From positions 1 through 64,000 of the forward strand of contig NZ_OZ061549.1 in the NCBI RefSeq assembly GCF_964065165.1: 64,000 nt of DNA, in the 5' to 3' direction. Every line of letters begins with the position of its first letter. Position 1 is the stretch's first letter. Position numbers and translations under genes: made by a program. This stretch comes from Levilactobacillus yonginensis. GTDB taxonomy: Bacteria; Bacillota; Bacilli; Lactobacillales; Lactobacillaceae. Shown here piece after piece: positions 15,858 to 25,861 of the stretch. The notes beneath the pieces were generated by a model that made no database searches, was not told the origin of the DNA, and saw nothing but the letters and a program-made list of their open reading frames with translations.

Positions 15858-17882
15858 GTGCGTGCGATTTTATCTGGATTACATCATAAGAAAAATAAAC
15901 AAGAACTAGAACTTGAATTGATCGACGTTCCAGAACCATTTGATGACTTAGCGGTCACCTTCTTGGAAAAGCAGACCCAGGCCTCCATCACGTTCCCAAT
16001 CAGCAAAGTCGTCAGTGCTGAAGTGGTCCGAATTCGCGTGGATGCTAACGATTTGCAATTTGATCAGGAAGGCCAAAGTGAGTTTAGTTGGGAATTGTAT
16101 CTCAACCTGCAGCAACAGCATACTCGGGGCCTTATTCAGGTAGAAAGTGAATACCTGAGTGACCGTCATCAACTATCCTTAACCAGCTTCTATCAAGTGA
16201 ACAGTGATGCCAACGGAATGGCGTTATTCAACATGCACACGCAACAGGCTAAGTCTGACTTCACCATCAATGCAATCAACTTGCAGGATGATCAGTTGCA
16301 GGTCATTGGCCGTAGCCGGTTGAACAACCAACCTATTGAAAATCAACGGTTAGTGCTGAAGAATACACAGCAGGATAGTTCGGCAGAGTGGCCGATCACC
16401 AAGATGGGGATTCACGGACTATTCACCGCGGCGATTCCACTGTCTGATTTAGCGGCGAACACGACACAGCAGCTGTTCATTCGTTCGACCGTTGATGGTG
16501 AGGACCTGGAACAGCGGGTCGTGTTGGCCAAGTCACTAGCTGGCCAGGTTACACAAGCTATTACAGGCAGTCACCGCTTAGTGATTTTAGAGAAGCGGTA
16601 CGACAACGGGATTCGGGTGCAGGAAACGGCGGCTCCCACGATGCCACAGCGTTTGGCCAATGTGCCAGGCAAGGTAGGGGGGGTCACGCGGTTGTTGTCC
16701 ATGCTGATGGATAAGGCAAACTTATTCCGGATGCGGCGACTCTTTAAGCGTGGTCACCGGCCATACGATCAACCAACGATTATCTTTGAAAGTTTTGGTG
16801 GGCGGCAGGTCAGTGATTCACCATACGCCATCTACCGCTTATTTACGCAGCTCTATCCTGGGTTTACCTTTGTCTGGTCGATCGACCGGGTTCAGAAGAA
16901 ATTCTGTAAGGAAAATGGGATTCCGTTCGTCATTCGGCGGACCTCTAAGTGGGTGAGAACGCTGGAAAAATCTAGCTTCTGGATCAGCAATGCCCGCTTT
17001 CCATCCTGGGTACGTAAGCCAAATTACGTGACCTACATTCAGACTTGGCACGGCACGCCGTTGAAAAAGTTGGGATTAGACATTGAAAATGTGTCAATGC
17101 CAGGAACCACGACGGCCAAGTACCACGCTAACTTTGTCCGCGAGGCCAATCGGTGGGATGCTCTGGTTTCGCCTAACGACTACTCCACGAAAATTTTCCG
17201 GTCGGCCTTTGGGTTTAACAACCAGATCCTTAAGGTTGGTTATCCACGGAACGACGAACTGATTAACAGCACGCCGGACGATGTGGTGGCTTTGAAGGAG
17301 CAGTTGGGAATTCCGCTGGATAAGAAGGTCGTGCTCTACGCACCAACGTATCGGGATAACCAGTTTGCTGAGAAGGGGAAGTACACGTTTGAACTGCCAT
17401 TTTCTCTGGATGAATTCCGAGAACGATTTGGTCAAGACGCGGTCTTAGTTCTGCGGATGCACTATTTGATTAGTAATGCGTTGGATATTAGTGGGTATGA
17501 AGGGGTCGTCTTTGACTTCTCTAACCATCCCAACATCTCTGACCTCTACTTGGTCAGTGACATGTTGATCACCGACTACTCGTCTGTGTTCTTCGACTTT
17601 GCCTACCTCAAGCGGCCAATCTTGTTCTATCCGTACGACTATCACATGTACAAGGATGAACTGCGGGGCTTCTACCTCGATTACGAGAAAGATTTGCCGG
17701 GTGAGATTGCTCATGACGAGAGCCAGTTGCTCGACTTAGTGGCTGCTAAGTTACAGACGCCAGACATGAGCGACAATACTAAATTCATGGACTTCTACCG
17801 TCGTTTCTGTGCCATCGATGATGGGTTGAGTTCCTTGAAGATTGTGAACTACGTGGTTCAACAGATAGAAAAGAACAGCTAA
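15858..17882 (+). CDS. tagF: CDP-glycerol glycerophosphotransferase
   Basis: This 674-residue protein carries the TagF/TagB catalytic domain in its second half. Visible blocks are YIQTWHGTPLKKLGLDI (catalytic His in TWHGT), SPNDYSTKIFRSAFGF, VLYAPTYRD, LRMHYLIS, and LITDYSSVFFDFAYLKRP. It polymerises glycerol phosphate from CDP-glycerol at the cytoplasmic membrane face. The N-terminal 290 residues are a separate, mainly beta region unlike short TagB primases, as seen in long TagF-type polymerases. Translation starts at a GTG ten bases after AAGGAG. A terminator follows. Confidence 0.93.
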   Translation: MRAILSGLHHKKNKQELELELIDVPEPFDDLAVTFLEKQTQASITFPISKVVSAEVVRIRVDANDLQFDQEGQSEFSWELYLNLQQQHTRGLIQVESEYLSDRHQLSLTSFYQVNSDANGMALFNMHTQQAKSDFTINAINLQDDQLQVIGRSRLNNQPIENQRLVLKNTQQDSSAEWPITKMGIHGLFTAAIPLSDLAANTTQQLFIRSTVDGEDLEQRVVLAKSLAGQVTQAITGSHRLVILEKRYDNGIRVQETAAPTMPQRLANVPGKVGGVTRLLSMLMDKANLFRMRRLFKRGHRPYDQPTIIFESFGGRQVSDSPYAIYRLFTQLYPGFTFVWSIDRVQKKFCKENGIPFVIRRTSKWVRTLEKSSFWISNARFPSWVRKPNYVTYIQTWHGTPLKKLGLDIENVSMPGTTTAKYHANFVREANRWDALVSPNDYSTKIFRSAFGFNNQILKVGYPRNDELINSTPDDVVALKEQLGIPLDKKVVLYAPTYRDNQFAEKGKYTFELPFSLDEFRERFGQDAVLVLRMHYLISNALDISGYEGVVFDFSNHPNISDLYLVSDMLITDYSSVFFDFAYLKRPILFYPYDYHMYKDELRGFYLDYEKDLPGEIAHDESQLLDLVAAKLQTPDMSDNTKFMDFYRRFCAIDDGLSSLKIVNYVVQQIEKNS

Positions 17883-17896
17883 ACTTGTTGGTACGA

Positions 17897-17928
17897 AAAG
17901 AGGCCGGGAAAAATTCCCAGCCTCTTTA
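17897..17928. terminator. intrinsic terminator after tagF
   Basis: AAAGAGGC...GGGA/TCCC...GCCTCTTT lies between the convergent tagF and the leftward membrane-protein gene and could serve both. Confidence 0.8.
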
Positions 17929-17956
17929 TTTCTGCAGATTTAATTGGTCGCAGTTC

Positions 17957-18508
17957 TTAGTGGTACGTTACAGCTTTATGATAGGCGTGCTCCGTTAGCC
18001 GTTGTTGGGTACTAGCGGAATCCGTCAATTGCGCAAAGTAATGGTGTAGGATTTGCCGATAATTATGACGAACGAGCTGTACGTCAGGATATTTGGCCCG
18101 CGTCAGCTGGTGCTGGGCGGTTTCGGCTAGCTTCACGGAAGACTTGGGTTGCTTTAAATTCTTGATCAGATAGGTCACATTTTTGCTAGCCTTCTTGGCT
18201 TGGGGACTGACCGGTTGGTTGGCTGTCCGGCTGCTAGCCAGAGAAGCGTGCATGTTGTTGGTTAAGCTGGTAATTTCGTAATATTGATCCTTCTTGACCT
18301 GAAAATTGTCATAACGCTTAAAAAGCAACGTGCTGAGCAATGCAGCAATGATTATTAATCCCGCACCACAGAGGATGACACTCATCATTGGTCGAAGGGG
18401 TTTCCGGTGGCTCCTGGCAACTAGGAGTCCAATCAGGGCACCCACCACTACGATGGCGCCCAGGATAAAGAGTGCTTGTATTAAAAAGGCTTCAGTACTC
18501 GCCGACAT
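17957..18508 (-). CDS. two-helix membrane protein of unknown function
   Basis: The 183-residue protein has two N-terminal transmembrane helices (about 8-29 and 39-62). A largely helical polar domain of 120 residues follows, rich in Gln, Lys and His, probably outside the cell. No family was recognised. It lies alone between tagF and prfC, facing tagF. The ATG has only a weak GGGTG site. Confidence 0.65.
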   Translation of the reverse strand: MSASTEAFLIQALFILGAIVVVGALIGLLVARSHRKPLRPMMSVILCGAGLIIIAALLSTLLFKRYDNFQVKKDQYYEITSLTNNMHASLASSRTANQPVSPQAKKASKNVTYLIKNLKQPKSSVKLAETAQHQLTRAKYPDVQLVRHNYRQILHHYFAQLTDSASTQQRLTEHAYHKAVTYH

Positions 18509-18679
18509 AGTTTCACCCGTTTCTAAATAAACTTCATTATATCATCATACCACGAAAAGTGGCTCGGCCCAACAAACAGTGAATTGTGCCGCCAAATGTG
18601 TTAAAATCAAAGCGCTGTGTAAAATTGAAAATCACTAGATAAACTTAAAAACGAAAATAAAATTTTGTGAGGAAAAAAT

Positions 18680-20257
18680 ATGAACGAAAAAGAATTAGCA
18701 TCAGCGGTCGATAAGCGCCGAACTTTTGCCATCATCTCTCACCCCGATGCCGGGAAGACGACGATTACTGAACAACTCCTGCTGTTCGGGGGGGTGGTCC
18801 GTGAAGCCGGAACCGTCAAGGCCCGGAAGAGTGGCAACTTTGCCAAGTCTGACTGGATGGAAATTGAACAGAAGCGGGGAATTTCAGTAACGAGTTCCGT
18901 GATGCAATTCAACTACCAAGGCAAGCGCATCAATATTTTGGATACGCCAGGACATGAGGATTTCTCTGAAGATACTTACCGGACGTTAATGGCGGTTGAT
19001 TCCGCCGTCATGGTGATTGATTCCGCCAAAGGGATCGAGCCCCAGACTAAGAAATTGTTCCAAATCTGTAAGATGCGGGGCATTCCAATTTTTACTTTCA
19101 TGAATAAGTTGGACCGGGATGGTCGGGATCCGATGGACCTGATTGCTGAACTGGAGGATGTCTTGGGTATTGAAGGATATCCTATGAACTGGCCAATTGG
19201 CATGGGACGTGAATTAAAGGGGCTCTACGACCGTTACCATCAACGTGTGGCTTTGTTCCGTCCGAACGATGAGGACCATCAATACTTGCCACTAAATGAT
19301 GAGGGCGACCTGGTTGAACCAAACGACTTACAGAATGACGGGTGGTACCAAGACGCGCGTGATAACATGGAATTGATTGGTGAAGCTGGAAATCAATTTG
19401 ATGAAGCTAAAATTGCTAGTGGGGATCAAACCCCCGTCTTCTTCGGGTCAGCGTTGGCTAACTTTGGGGTTAAGACGTTCCTAGAAACTTATCTTCAATA
19501 CGCCCCACAACCAGCCTCTCACCATACGGAAGAGGGGACCGATGTGGCGCCGACGGACTCAGAGTTCTCTGGGTTTGTCTTCAAGATTCAAGCCAACATG
19601 AATCCGAATCACCGTGACCGGATTGCTTTCGTCCGGGTATGTTCCGGGGAATTTGACCGTGGTATGGACGTGATGCAAGAACGAACCGGGAAGAAATTGC
19701 GGCTCTCCAATGTAACCGAGTTTATGGCTGATACCCGTGAAAACGTGGAAAAGGCGGTTGCTGGGGATATTATTGGACTCTATGATACGGGGAACTTCCA
19801 AATTGGGGATGCCATTTATACCGGTAAGAATAAGATCAAGTTTGAAAAACTACCACAGTTTACGCCTGAACTCTTTGTGCGGGTTGCGGCCAAGAATGTG
19901 ATGAAGCAAAAGTCCTTCCACAAGGGAATCAATCAACTTGTGCAAGAGGGGGCCGTTCAACTGTACACGTCCTACTCAACTGGTGATTACATTCTGGGTG
20001 CCGTAGGTCAGCTGCAGTTTGAAGTCTTCCAGTTCCGGATGCAAAATGAGTATAATTCTGAAGTTATCATGGAGCCGATGGGTAAGAAGACTGCGCGGTG
20101 GATCAACCCGAACCAACTGGATGAACGGATGTCTTCATCCCGGAACCTGTTGGTGAAGGATAACAATGGCGAGCCACTGTTCCTCTTTGAAAATCAATTT
20201 GCTGAACGTTGGTTTAAGGATAAGTATCCGGATGTTGAATTGACGGCTAAACTCTAA
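18680..20257 (+). CDS. prfC: peptide chain release factor 3
   Basis: The 525-residue translational GTPase has [17 protein letters not shown] (G1, about 19-35), the RGISVTSS switch (G2), DTPGHEDF (G3), and FMNKLDRD (G4). It also has the RF3-specific domain II/III blocks [12 protein letters not shown] and [11 protein letters not shown]. It recycles RF1/RF2 from the ribosome after peptide release. The length is normal. GAGG precedes the ATG by seven bases. Confidence 0.97.
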   Translation: MNEKELASAVDKRRTFAIISHPDAGKTTITEQLLLFGGVVREAGTVKARKSGNFAKSDWMEIEQKRGISVTSSVMQFNYQGKRINILDTPGHEDFSEDTYRTLMAVDSAVMVIDSAKGIEPQTKKLFQICKMRGIPIFTFMNKLDRDGRDPMDLIAELEDVLGIEGYPMNWPIGMGRELKGLYDRYHQRVALFRPNDEDHQYLPLNDEGDLVEPNDLQNDGWYQDARDNMELIGEAGNQFDEAKIASGDQTPVFFGSALANFGVKTFLETYLQYAPQPASHHTEEGTDVAPTDSEFSGFVFKIQANMNPNHRDRIAFVRVCSGEFDRGMDVMQERTGKKLRLSNVTEFMADTRENVEKAVAGDIIGLYDTGNFQIGDAIYTGKNKIKFEKLPQFTPELFVRVAAKNVMKQKSFHKGINQLVQEGAVQLYTSYSTGDYILGAVGQLQFEVFQFRMQNEYNSEVIMEPMGKKTARWINPNQLDERMSSSRNLLVKDNNGEPLFLFENQFAERWFKDKYPDVELTAKL

Positions 20258-20304
20258 TTAGGGGTTAGGTGTCTGAGAGGATCCGCTTTAAAATAGCATG
20301 AACG

Positions 20305-20349
20305 AAAGTGGTTCTGGAAATCTGATTAAGATTTCTGGAACCACTTTTT
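20305..20349 (+). terminator. intrinsic terminator after prfC
   Basis: AAAGTGGTTC...GAACCACTTT with T5 follows prfC by about 50 bases. The remaining 225 bases before the next gene hold no other gene and must contain its promoter. Confidence 0.82.
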
Positions 20350-20574
20350 AGTTACCATGGCTAATCTGCTTAAGTGACTACGGGCGAGCCAATTGGTTCT
20401 TATCTACAATAGCGTTACTAGTTATTTACACAATCGGTCAAATTTTGAATGCTTGCCGACGGATTTTGGCAAAAAGTTCGTTATAAATTAAATCGTGCTA
20501 AACTATTCGCAGAATCATTAGGGGGACACATCGTTGCTACCCCACAATATTAGGGGTAGAGAGGAGCGATTGCG

Positions 20575-22701
20575 ATGGTATTCAGAAAATGGTGGGGACT
20601 GTTAATTGGCATTGGGATTCTGACAACGACGGGGGTGGTGGCACAGGCAGATGCAGATTATGATCAAGCCCTAAGAAGTGCCTCACAGGGAATCTCCTTA
20701 GATAATATTTTCATACCAGGGACGACTAGTAATAATCAGGCGGCAGTGGTGGAAGCGACTAATCCGGCCATTACTGGGACTCAGGCGGCTAAAGTTACGA
20801 ACGGTAAGAAGCAATTTGGTGCCCTCTGGTCAACTTCGAATAACTTTTTTCAGCTGAACAAAAATCAGTCAGCCTCAATGTGGCTTTACTTTGGGAATAC
20901 TGGGAAGAAGGCGGCAGATGGGATGGCGTTGGTATTTCAAAACGATCATCGGGACTTAGCTGCGACACCTAGTTTTGGTAAAACGGTCTCTGGAGAAACG
21001 CTGGGTGTTTGGGGAGTTGACACGGATAAGCGGCAAAAAACCTCAGAAAAATTGGCCCAGTCGGCGATTCAGAATAGCTGGGCCTTAGAGTTCGATACGC
21101 ACCTGAATGCGTCGACCAATTATGGAAATGCTGGGGCTGCTGACTCATTTGATGTTGGGGTGAAGGGACCGCACATCGCTAGTAATTATCCGGGTGATCA
21201 GGAGACTTACGAGATGCAGCGGACTTCTACGCTGTTGCCCATCTACAGTGTTGGTTACTATGCCACTCAGATTCATAAGGGGTTGATCAGCGGCGATTAC
21301 ACGTTGTTAGCTAGTGGCGCGTGGCATCATTTAAGTTTGGTTTGGCAGGCGAATACACAGCAGATGACCTACACGTTTGATGACAAGAATCCTGTTACGG
21401 GGATGAACCAGGTCGGTCGTTCTGCCACTGTACAACTAGACCGTAAAAAAATAGATCCTGATGACAGTGGTCAGATTCGCTGGGGATTCACCGGGGCCAC
21501 GGGAGACAGCTATGAGAATAATTTGGTGGTTTTCGAAGAGGTCCCTGGACTCGTGGACGCTGAGGCAACGGCAACGTTGACGAATCTGGCGACTGGTAAA
21601 GTGCTGGCAGATGGTGAGGCTTTGAAGAGTCGGGACCCGTTTAAACTGACGTATCAGTTGTCCTACGTGGCTGGTAAGCAGTCGTGGAAGGATGTGATTG
21701 CCGAGCTGAATTTGCCGCAAAACCTCACGTATGAGCGGGCGACTATCACCTATGCTGATGGATCTAGTCATCAGATTTCATTGGCAGGCCTGAGCGAGCA
21801 GACACTTAGCTATCAATTAACCAAAGCACTGTTTGACGAAAATGCAACCGCTACCATTTCTTTGTCCGGCGTGGCGGCTGACGTTGATGTATCGACACCT
21901 GTCCCAGCCGTTGGTAGTGCCTTTAAGGCAGTCAACGGGGTGGTTACGACGGCTACCCCAGCGGTGACCATCAATCCCAAATTTGACCTACACTTGCTAT
22001 CGCTTTCTGGTAATAGCCAGACGGTGAAGCCGGGGGTTGACGGTCTGGTGAACGCACAGGTGGTCATCCCGGATGGCGTTCACTTGAAGAATACAGATAT
22101 CACGGTTCATCCGCAACTTAACGGGATTGCGCTGCCAGACTTTCAGATACCTGCGGGTGCGGACAATTCTAGCGGTCAGTTTACGATGACGGTTCCGGCC
22201 AAGTCGTTAAAAGCTGGGGACAATCAGCTGATTCTCACGGTAGAGGACCCTTATGGTAATGTTTCTAATACGATGGCTCATCAGCTGACAGTATCCCGTC
22301 AGCTGGTATTTCAGTCCGTTGCCGAAGCCAGTACTTTTCGCGACGTCACGCTGACGGGGGAGAGTCAACGTGTTAAGCGGTCCGGGGACTGGCGGGTCCA
22401 GGTCTTGGATACCCGCGAGGCCGGCGCTAAATGGACGGTCCAGGTGACCAGCACACCATTTCAAACGGCCACTGGCGGGCGTTTGGCTGGGACACTGTCC
22501 TACTACGATGAAAACGGACCAACTGTCATCAATGAGGTGCCAGTCACTGTGGGTCAAGGAACGGCAGCCGATACGGACGTGGTGACCGATGTAGCTGCTG
22601 ATTGGAATGAAGACCAGGGACTGTTGCTGGAAATCAATAGTGGGGCGGCAGAGGGAACCTATGAAGGAACCGTGACGTGGACGTTAAATGACGTCCCTTA
22701 G
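20575..22701 (+). CDS. surface protein with L-type lectin domain and C-terminal WxL domain
   Basis: This 708-residue secreted protein has a signal peptide (about 1-27, cleavage after ...VVAQA). An L-type (legume-like) lectin domain spans about 30-320, shown by GMALVFQNDHRD and ALEFDTHLNAS...DSFDVGVKGPH. Beta-rich repeats follow. The C-terminal region has WTVQVTS and ends TYEGTVTWTLNDVP, the two-Trp layout of WxL domains that bind peptidoglycan non-covalently. It is probably an adhesin or glycan-binding surface protein. WxL genes usually come in clusters with a DUF916 partner; none is next to it here, so it is an orphan. GAGGAG precedes the ATG. Confidence 0.85.
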   Translation: MVFRKWWGLLIGIGILTTTGVVAQADADYDQALRSASQGISLDNIFIPGTTSNNQAAVVEATNPAITGTQAAKVTNGKKQFGALWSTSNNFFQLNKNQSASMWLYFGNTGKKAADGMALVFQNDHRDLAATPSFGKTVSGETLGVWGVDTDKRQKTSEKLAQSAIQNSWALEFDTHLNASTNYGNAGAADSFDVGVKGPHIASNYPGDQETYEMQRTSTLLPIYSVGYYATQIHKGLISGDYTLLASGAWHHLSLVWQANTQQMTYTFDDKNPVTGMNQVGRSATVQLDRKKIDPDDSGQIRWGFTGATGDSYENNLVVFEEVPGLVDAEATATLTNLATGKVLADGEALKSRDPFKLTYQLSYVAGKQSWKDVIAELNLPQNLTYERATITYADGSSHQISLAGLSEQTLSYQLTKALFDENATATISLSGVAADVDVSTPVPAVGSAFKAVNGVVTTATPAVTINPKFDLHLLSLSGNSQTVKPGVDGLVNAQVVIPDGVHLKNTDITVHPQLNGIALPDFQIPAGADNSSGQFTMTVPAKSLKAGDNQLILTVEDPYGNVSNTMAHQLTVSRQLVFQSVAEASTFRDVTLTGESQRVKRSGDWRVQVLDTREAGAKWTVQVTSTPFQTATGGRLAGTLSYYDENGPTVINEVPVTVGQGTAADTDVVTDVAADWNEDQGLLLEINSGAAEGTYEGTVTWTLNDVP

Positions 22702-22736
22702 ACTAGGGCAAACGAAGTGAACGGTTGAAGCTAAGC

Positions 22737-22780
22737 AAAAATAGAGCCACCCTAACGTTAAAGGGTGGCTCATCTTTTTA
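22737..22780. terminator. bidirectional terminator
   Basis: GAGCCACCCT...AAGGGTGGCTC with A- and T-rich flanks lies between the convergent WxL gene and nox. Confidence 0.85.
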
Positions 22781-22784
22781 GTGG

Positions 22785-24140
22785 TTATTTAGCAGTTTCA
22801 AGTTCAGCAACCTTTGCCTGGGCAGCTTGTGCCAGGATATTCAGGTAGTTGAACGGCCGGTCAAAGTTTGGTTGGAACAGCATGTCGACCATAGCCAGGT
22901 CGTCAATCGTATTTTCGTTTTGGATGCAGACGGAAAGGGTGTTAGCAGACTGAGAAACGTCGTACTTACTCATCAAGGCCCCACCCAGAATCCGCTTGGA
23001 GTCTGGATCAAATACTAGTGACATCATGACTGGTTCGGTCGTTGGCATGAACTCTGGTCGGTAGTTATCGGTAATCAAAACTTGTTCTGCCTTGATACCT
23101 TGCATCTTAGCAGCGGCTAAGGTTAACCCCGTTGAGACAATTGTCCGACCGTAGAGTGCCAGGCCAGATGAGGATTGGGTCCCCATGTACTTCACCGTTG
23201 GCTTCACTAAGTTTTTCCCAACCAGGATACCTTGACGAACCGCATTGGTGGCCAAAGGAATGTAGGCGTTTTGATGGGTGGGGTTGTAGTGAACAGCGGC
23301 ACTGTCACCGGCTGCAAAAATGTCCGGGTTGGATGACCGCATGTAGTCATCGGTAATGATGGCCCCATTCTTGGCCATGTCGACCTTGCCTTTTAAGAGG
23401 CCAGTGTTTGGTCGGAAGCCGATGCAAAGGATGGCCAGGTTGGTGTCGTAGCTGCCTTTGTCCGTTTTAATAGTTACGGTGTCTCCGTTGTCCGTGAAAC
23501 TTTGTACGGTTTCACCCATGGCAAGTTTGACGCCGTTATCTTGGTAATCTTTTTCGATAACATCGGTAAATTCTTGGTCGAAGTATTTAGGCATGACGCG
23601 ATCCATAGCATCAATTAACGTAACGTCGTGACCAGTGGTGGAGTAAGCTTCAGCTAGTTCAGCACCAATGTAGCCGGCACCAATCACGGTGATGTGCTTG
23701 GCGCTCTTGGCGTCTTCAATTAATTGCTGGGCGTGACCCCAGTTCTTGCACAGCTTGACCTTATCACTGTCAATACCAGGAATCTTGGGGATGATTGGCC
23801 AGGAGCCTGAGGTCATGACTAATTTATCATAGTTTTCAGTGGTTTGTTCGTGTGAATTTAAATCTTCAACCGTCACGGTCTTTTGGTCGGGATCAACGTC
23901 TAAAACATTATGGTTCATTTGAACGTTGGCTCCCAAACTCTTCAGTTCTTCAGGACTGGAGTAGAACAAGCCTTGAGGGTCAGCGACCTGACCACCTAAG
24001 TAAAGGGCGATACCACAGGACAAGAAGGAGATGTTATCGTTTTTTTCGTAAACGGTGACTTCTGCATCTGGATGGTCTGCTAAAATTTGCTTGATGGCAA
24101 AGGTACCCGCATGTGTACAACCTACAACTGTAACTTTCAT
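22785..24140 (-). CDS. nox: NADH oxidase (water-forming type, CoA-disulfide reductase family)
   Basis: This 451-residue flavoprotein has the N-terminal FAD motif (KVTVVGCTHAG, His10), the redox-active Cys42 in SFLSCGIALYLGG, and a second nucleotide-binding loop ITVIGAGYIGAELAEA for NADH. The ATG.FAAGD-type block is FAAGDSAAVHY. It regenerates NAD+ by reducing O2, an important aerobic function in heterofermenters. The frame runs 33 bases further upstream, but GGGAGG eight bases before 24140 fixes this start. It is read from a canonical promoter and has a 5' leader of about 85 bases containing a large hairpin. Confidence 0.92.
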   Translation of the reverse strand: MKVTVVGCTHAGTFAIKQILADHPDAEVTVYEKNDNISFLSCGIALYLGGQVADPQGLFYSSPEELKSLGANVQMNHNVLDVDPDQKTVTVEDLNSHEQTTENYDKLVMTSGSWPIIPKIPGIDSDKVKLCKNWGHAQQLIEDAKSAKHITVIGAGYIGAELAEAYSTTGHDVTLIDAMDRVMPKYFDQEFTDVIEKDYQDNGVKLAMGETVQSFTDNGDTVTIKTDKGSYDTNLAILCIGFRPNTGLLKGKVDMAKNGAIITDDYMRSSNPDIFAAGDSAAVHYNPTHQNAYIPLATNAVRQGILVGKNLVKPTVKYMGTQSSSGLALYGRTIVSTGLTLAAAKMQGIKAEQVLITDNYRPEFMPTTEPVMMSLVFDPDSKRILGGALMSKYDVSQSANTLSVCIQNENTIDDLAMVDMLFQPNFDRPFNYLNILAQAAQAKVAELETAK

Positions 24141-24169
24141 GAATGTTGCCTCCCAAAACAAGTTTTTTT

Positions 24170-24221
24170 TCAATTGAGATGGTCTTCACAAGAAAACGGT
24201 TGTGAAATCTCTCTCAATTGA
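24170..24221 (-). promoter_or_regulatory. large nested hairpin in the nox 5' leader
   Basis: A perfect 10-bp outer stem (TCAATTGAGA/TCTCAATTGA) encloses a perfect 7-bp inner stem (TTCACAA/TTGTGAA) with an 8-base loop. On the nox strand it is followed by A8, not T8, so it is not an intrinsic terminator of nox. It may stabilise the mRNA or be a DNA-binding site. Confidence 0.7.
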
Positions 24222-24231
24222 TTACAACTCT

Positions 24232-24259
24232 ATTTTAGACAATTCGTTGTTAATGTCAA
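24232..24259 (-). promoter_or_regulatory. nox promoter
   Basis: On the minus strand, TTGACA (24259-24254), 16 bases, TAAAAT (24237-24232). The consensus -35 suggests a strong promoter. Confidence 0.75.
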
Positions 24260-24278
24260 CACTTTTTTTGAAAGTGTT
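24258..24278. promoter_or_regulatory. palindromic operator candidate at the nox -35
   Basis: AACACTTT-TTTTG-AAAGTGTT is a perfect 8+8 inverted repeat that overlaps the edge of the nox -35 box. It lies between nox and the divergent pepD, so it could control either. The regulator is unknown. Confidence 0.5.
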
Positions 24279-24380
24279 ACCATTTTGATAGTACGAGGGC
24301 TAAAAGCCGAAGCTAGTCTTGCTGCGAGAAAAGGGGTACACTATTGCTTGTAGAACTTTTAAAGGAGTTGGATATTTAAC

Positions 24381-25814
24381 ATGAAAGCAGCAAAACATCT
24401 CTCTGCATGTACCACAGTGTTGGTGGGGAAGCTCGCCACGGCGGATGGGTCCACGATGATCGCCCGGAACGACGACACCTTCTTACCTTTGACGCCACAA
24501 CGATTTTACGTTCACCCGGCCGAACACAATCAGCCAGAACGAACTTGGACCTCGAATCAAAATGGGTTCACTGCCCCAATTCCTAGCGATGGGTACCGTT
24601 ACTTGGCAACGCCAAACGTTGAGATTGATAAAGAAGGGGTTTACGCTGAAAGCGGGTTTAACGAGAAGAACGTGGCAATGAGTGCTACTGAAAGTGTGTA
24701 TGGTAATCCACAAGCACTGGCCTTCGACCCACTCGTTGCCGATGGCCTCGCGGAAGATTCTCTGCAGACGATGGTTCTTCCTTACATCAATTCTGCTCGG
24801 GATGGTGTTCGTTACCTGGGTAACTTGATCAAGCAGTATGGGTCACCCGAAGGTAATGGGGTATTATTCTCCGACCACGATGAAGTTTGGTATATGGAAA
24901 TCGTCACCGGCCATCACTGGGTTGCGCAACGAATTCCTGATGACGCGTATGCAGTGGCCGCCAACCAAGTTGCGATTCAACAAGTTGCGTTTGACGATCC
25001 CGATAACTTCATGTTCTCTGAGGGAATTCAGGAATTTGTGATGACAAACCACCTGAATCCTGACCAGAGCGGTTGGAACTTCCGGCATATTTTTGGTACA
25101 AGTACGGAAAAGGATCGACACTACAACACACCGCGGGTCTGGTTTGGCCAACACGTGTTGAATCCAGAAATTGAACAGGATCCGGAATCCAGTGAATTAC
25201 CATTTATTTGTCGGACCAGTCACAAAATTAGTGTGGAAGATGTGGAATACATTTTGAGTTCCCACTACAACGAAACCAAGTATGATCCACTGGGTCAGGG
25301 ACCAGAAGCTGATCGGAAGAAGTTCCGGCCAATTTCTATGAATCGGACGCAGAATTCTCACGTCTTGCAACTGAGAAACGATGTCCCAGCTGAAAGTTCG
25401 GCTATCTTCTGGCTGTGCTTTGGGGTACCCGCTTTCAGCCCATACGTGCCATTCTTTGCGAACGCCACGGATACTGATTCTTCCTACAGTGAGACGCCAG
25501 TTCATCTGGACGACCAGAGTGCTTACTGGATGTACCGGAAGTTGTCGATGATTGTTGAGTCGCACTACCGGAACTTCATTGAACAAGACACCGATTACGT
25601 CACGGCGGCCAAGCAGGACTTGCGGACGCACGTAGCTAACACCTTAGCAGGGAGTCAGAACTTGAGCGGAGATGAACTTACCGCTTACTTGACTGAACAG
25701 AATCATCAGGTGGTCGCAGCGATGCGGGCAACCACGACGAAATTTACCAATGACTTAATTGAAAAGGGACTGACTTTGTCGAAGCTGACCTTCAACATGG
25801 ACAAGAACCTATAA
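24381..25814 (+). CDS. pepD: C69-family dipeptidase
   Basis: This 477-residue cytoplasmic peptidase belongs to the C69 (PepD/U34) N-terminal nucleophile family. The nucleophile is the Cys in SACTTVLVGKLATADGST (residue 10 before processing). RNDDTF and the GFNEKNVAMSATE block also match. The enzyme releases amino acids from dipeptides taken up from protein-rich media. In some relatives the residues before the Cys are removed; whether that happens here is unknown. AAAGGAG lies thirteen bases before the ATG, a long spacing. A terminator follows. Confidence 0.93.
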   Translation: MKAAKHLSACTTVLVGKLATADGSTMIARNDDTFLPLTPQRFYVHPAEHNQPERTWTSNQNGFTAPIPSDGYRYLATPNVEIDKEGVYAESGFNEKNVAMSATESVYGNPQALAFDPLVADGLAEDSLQTMVLPYINSARDGVRYLGNLIKQYGSPEGNGVLFSDHDEVWYMEIVTGHHWVAQRIPDDAYAVAANQVAIQQVAFDDPDNFMFSEGIQEFVMTNHLNPDQSGWNFRHIFGTSTEKDRHYNTPRVWFGQHVLNPEIEQDPESSELPFICRTSHKISVEDVEYILSSHYNETKYDPLGQGPEADRKKFRPISMNRTQNSHVLQLRNDVPAESSAIFWLCFGVPAFSPYVPFFANATDTDSSYSETPVHLDDQSAYWMYRKLSMIVESHYRNFIEQDTDYVTAAKQDLRTHVANTLAGSQNLSGDELTAYLTEQNHQVVAAMRATTTKFTNDLIEKGLTLSKLTFNMDKNL

Positions 25815-25831
25815 GTTACAGCGATAGCGTA

Positions 25832-25861
25832 AAGGACTGGCAGATTGCCAGTCCTTTTTTT
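25832..25861 (+). terminator. intrinsic terminator after pepD
   Basis: AAGGACTGGC-AGATT-GCCAGTCCTT is followed by T7. Confidence 0.9.

Noticed and set aside
24185..24206. Canonical Rex operator in the nox leader
   Set aside because: The half-sites are in the reverse order and spaced by eight bases, so the known consensus is not met; kept only as an unusual arrangement.
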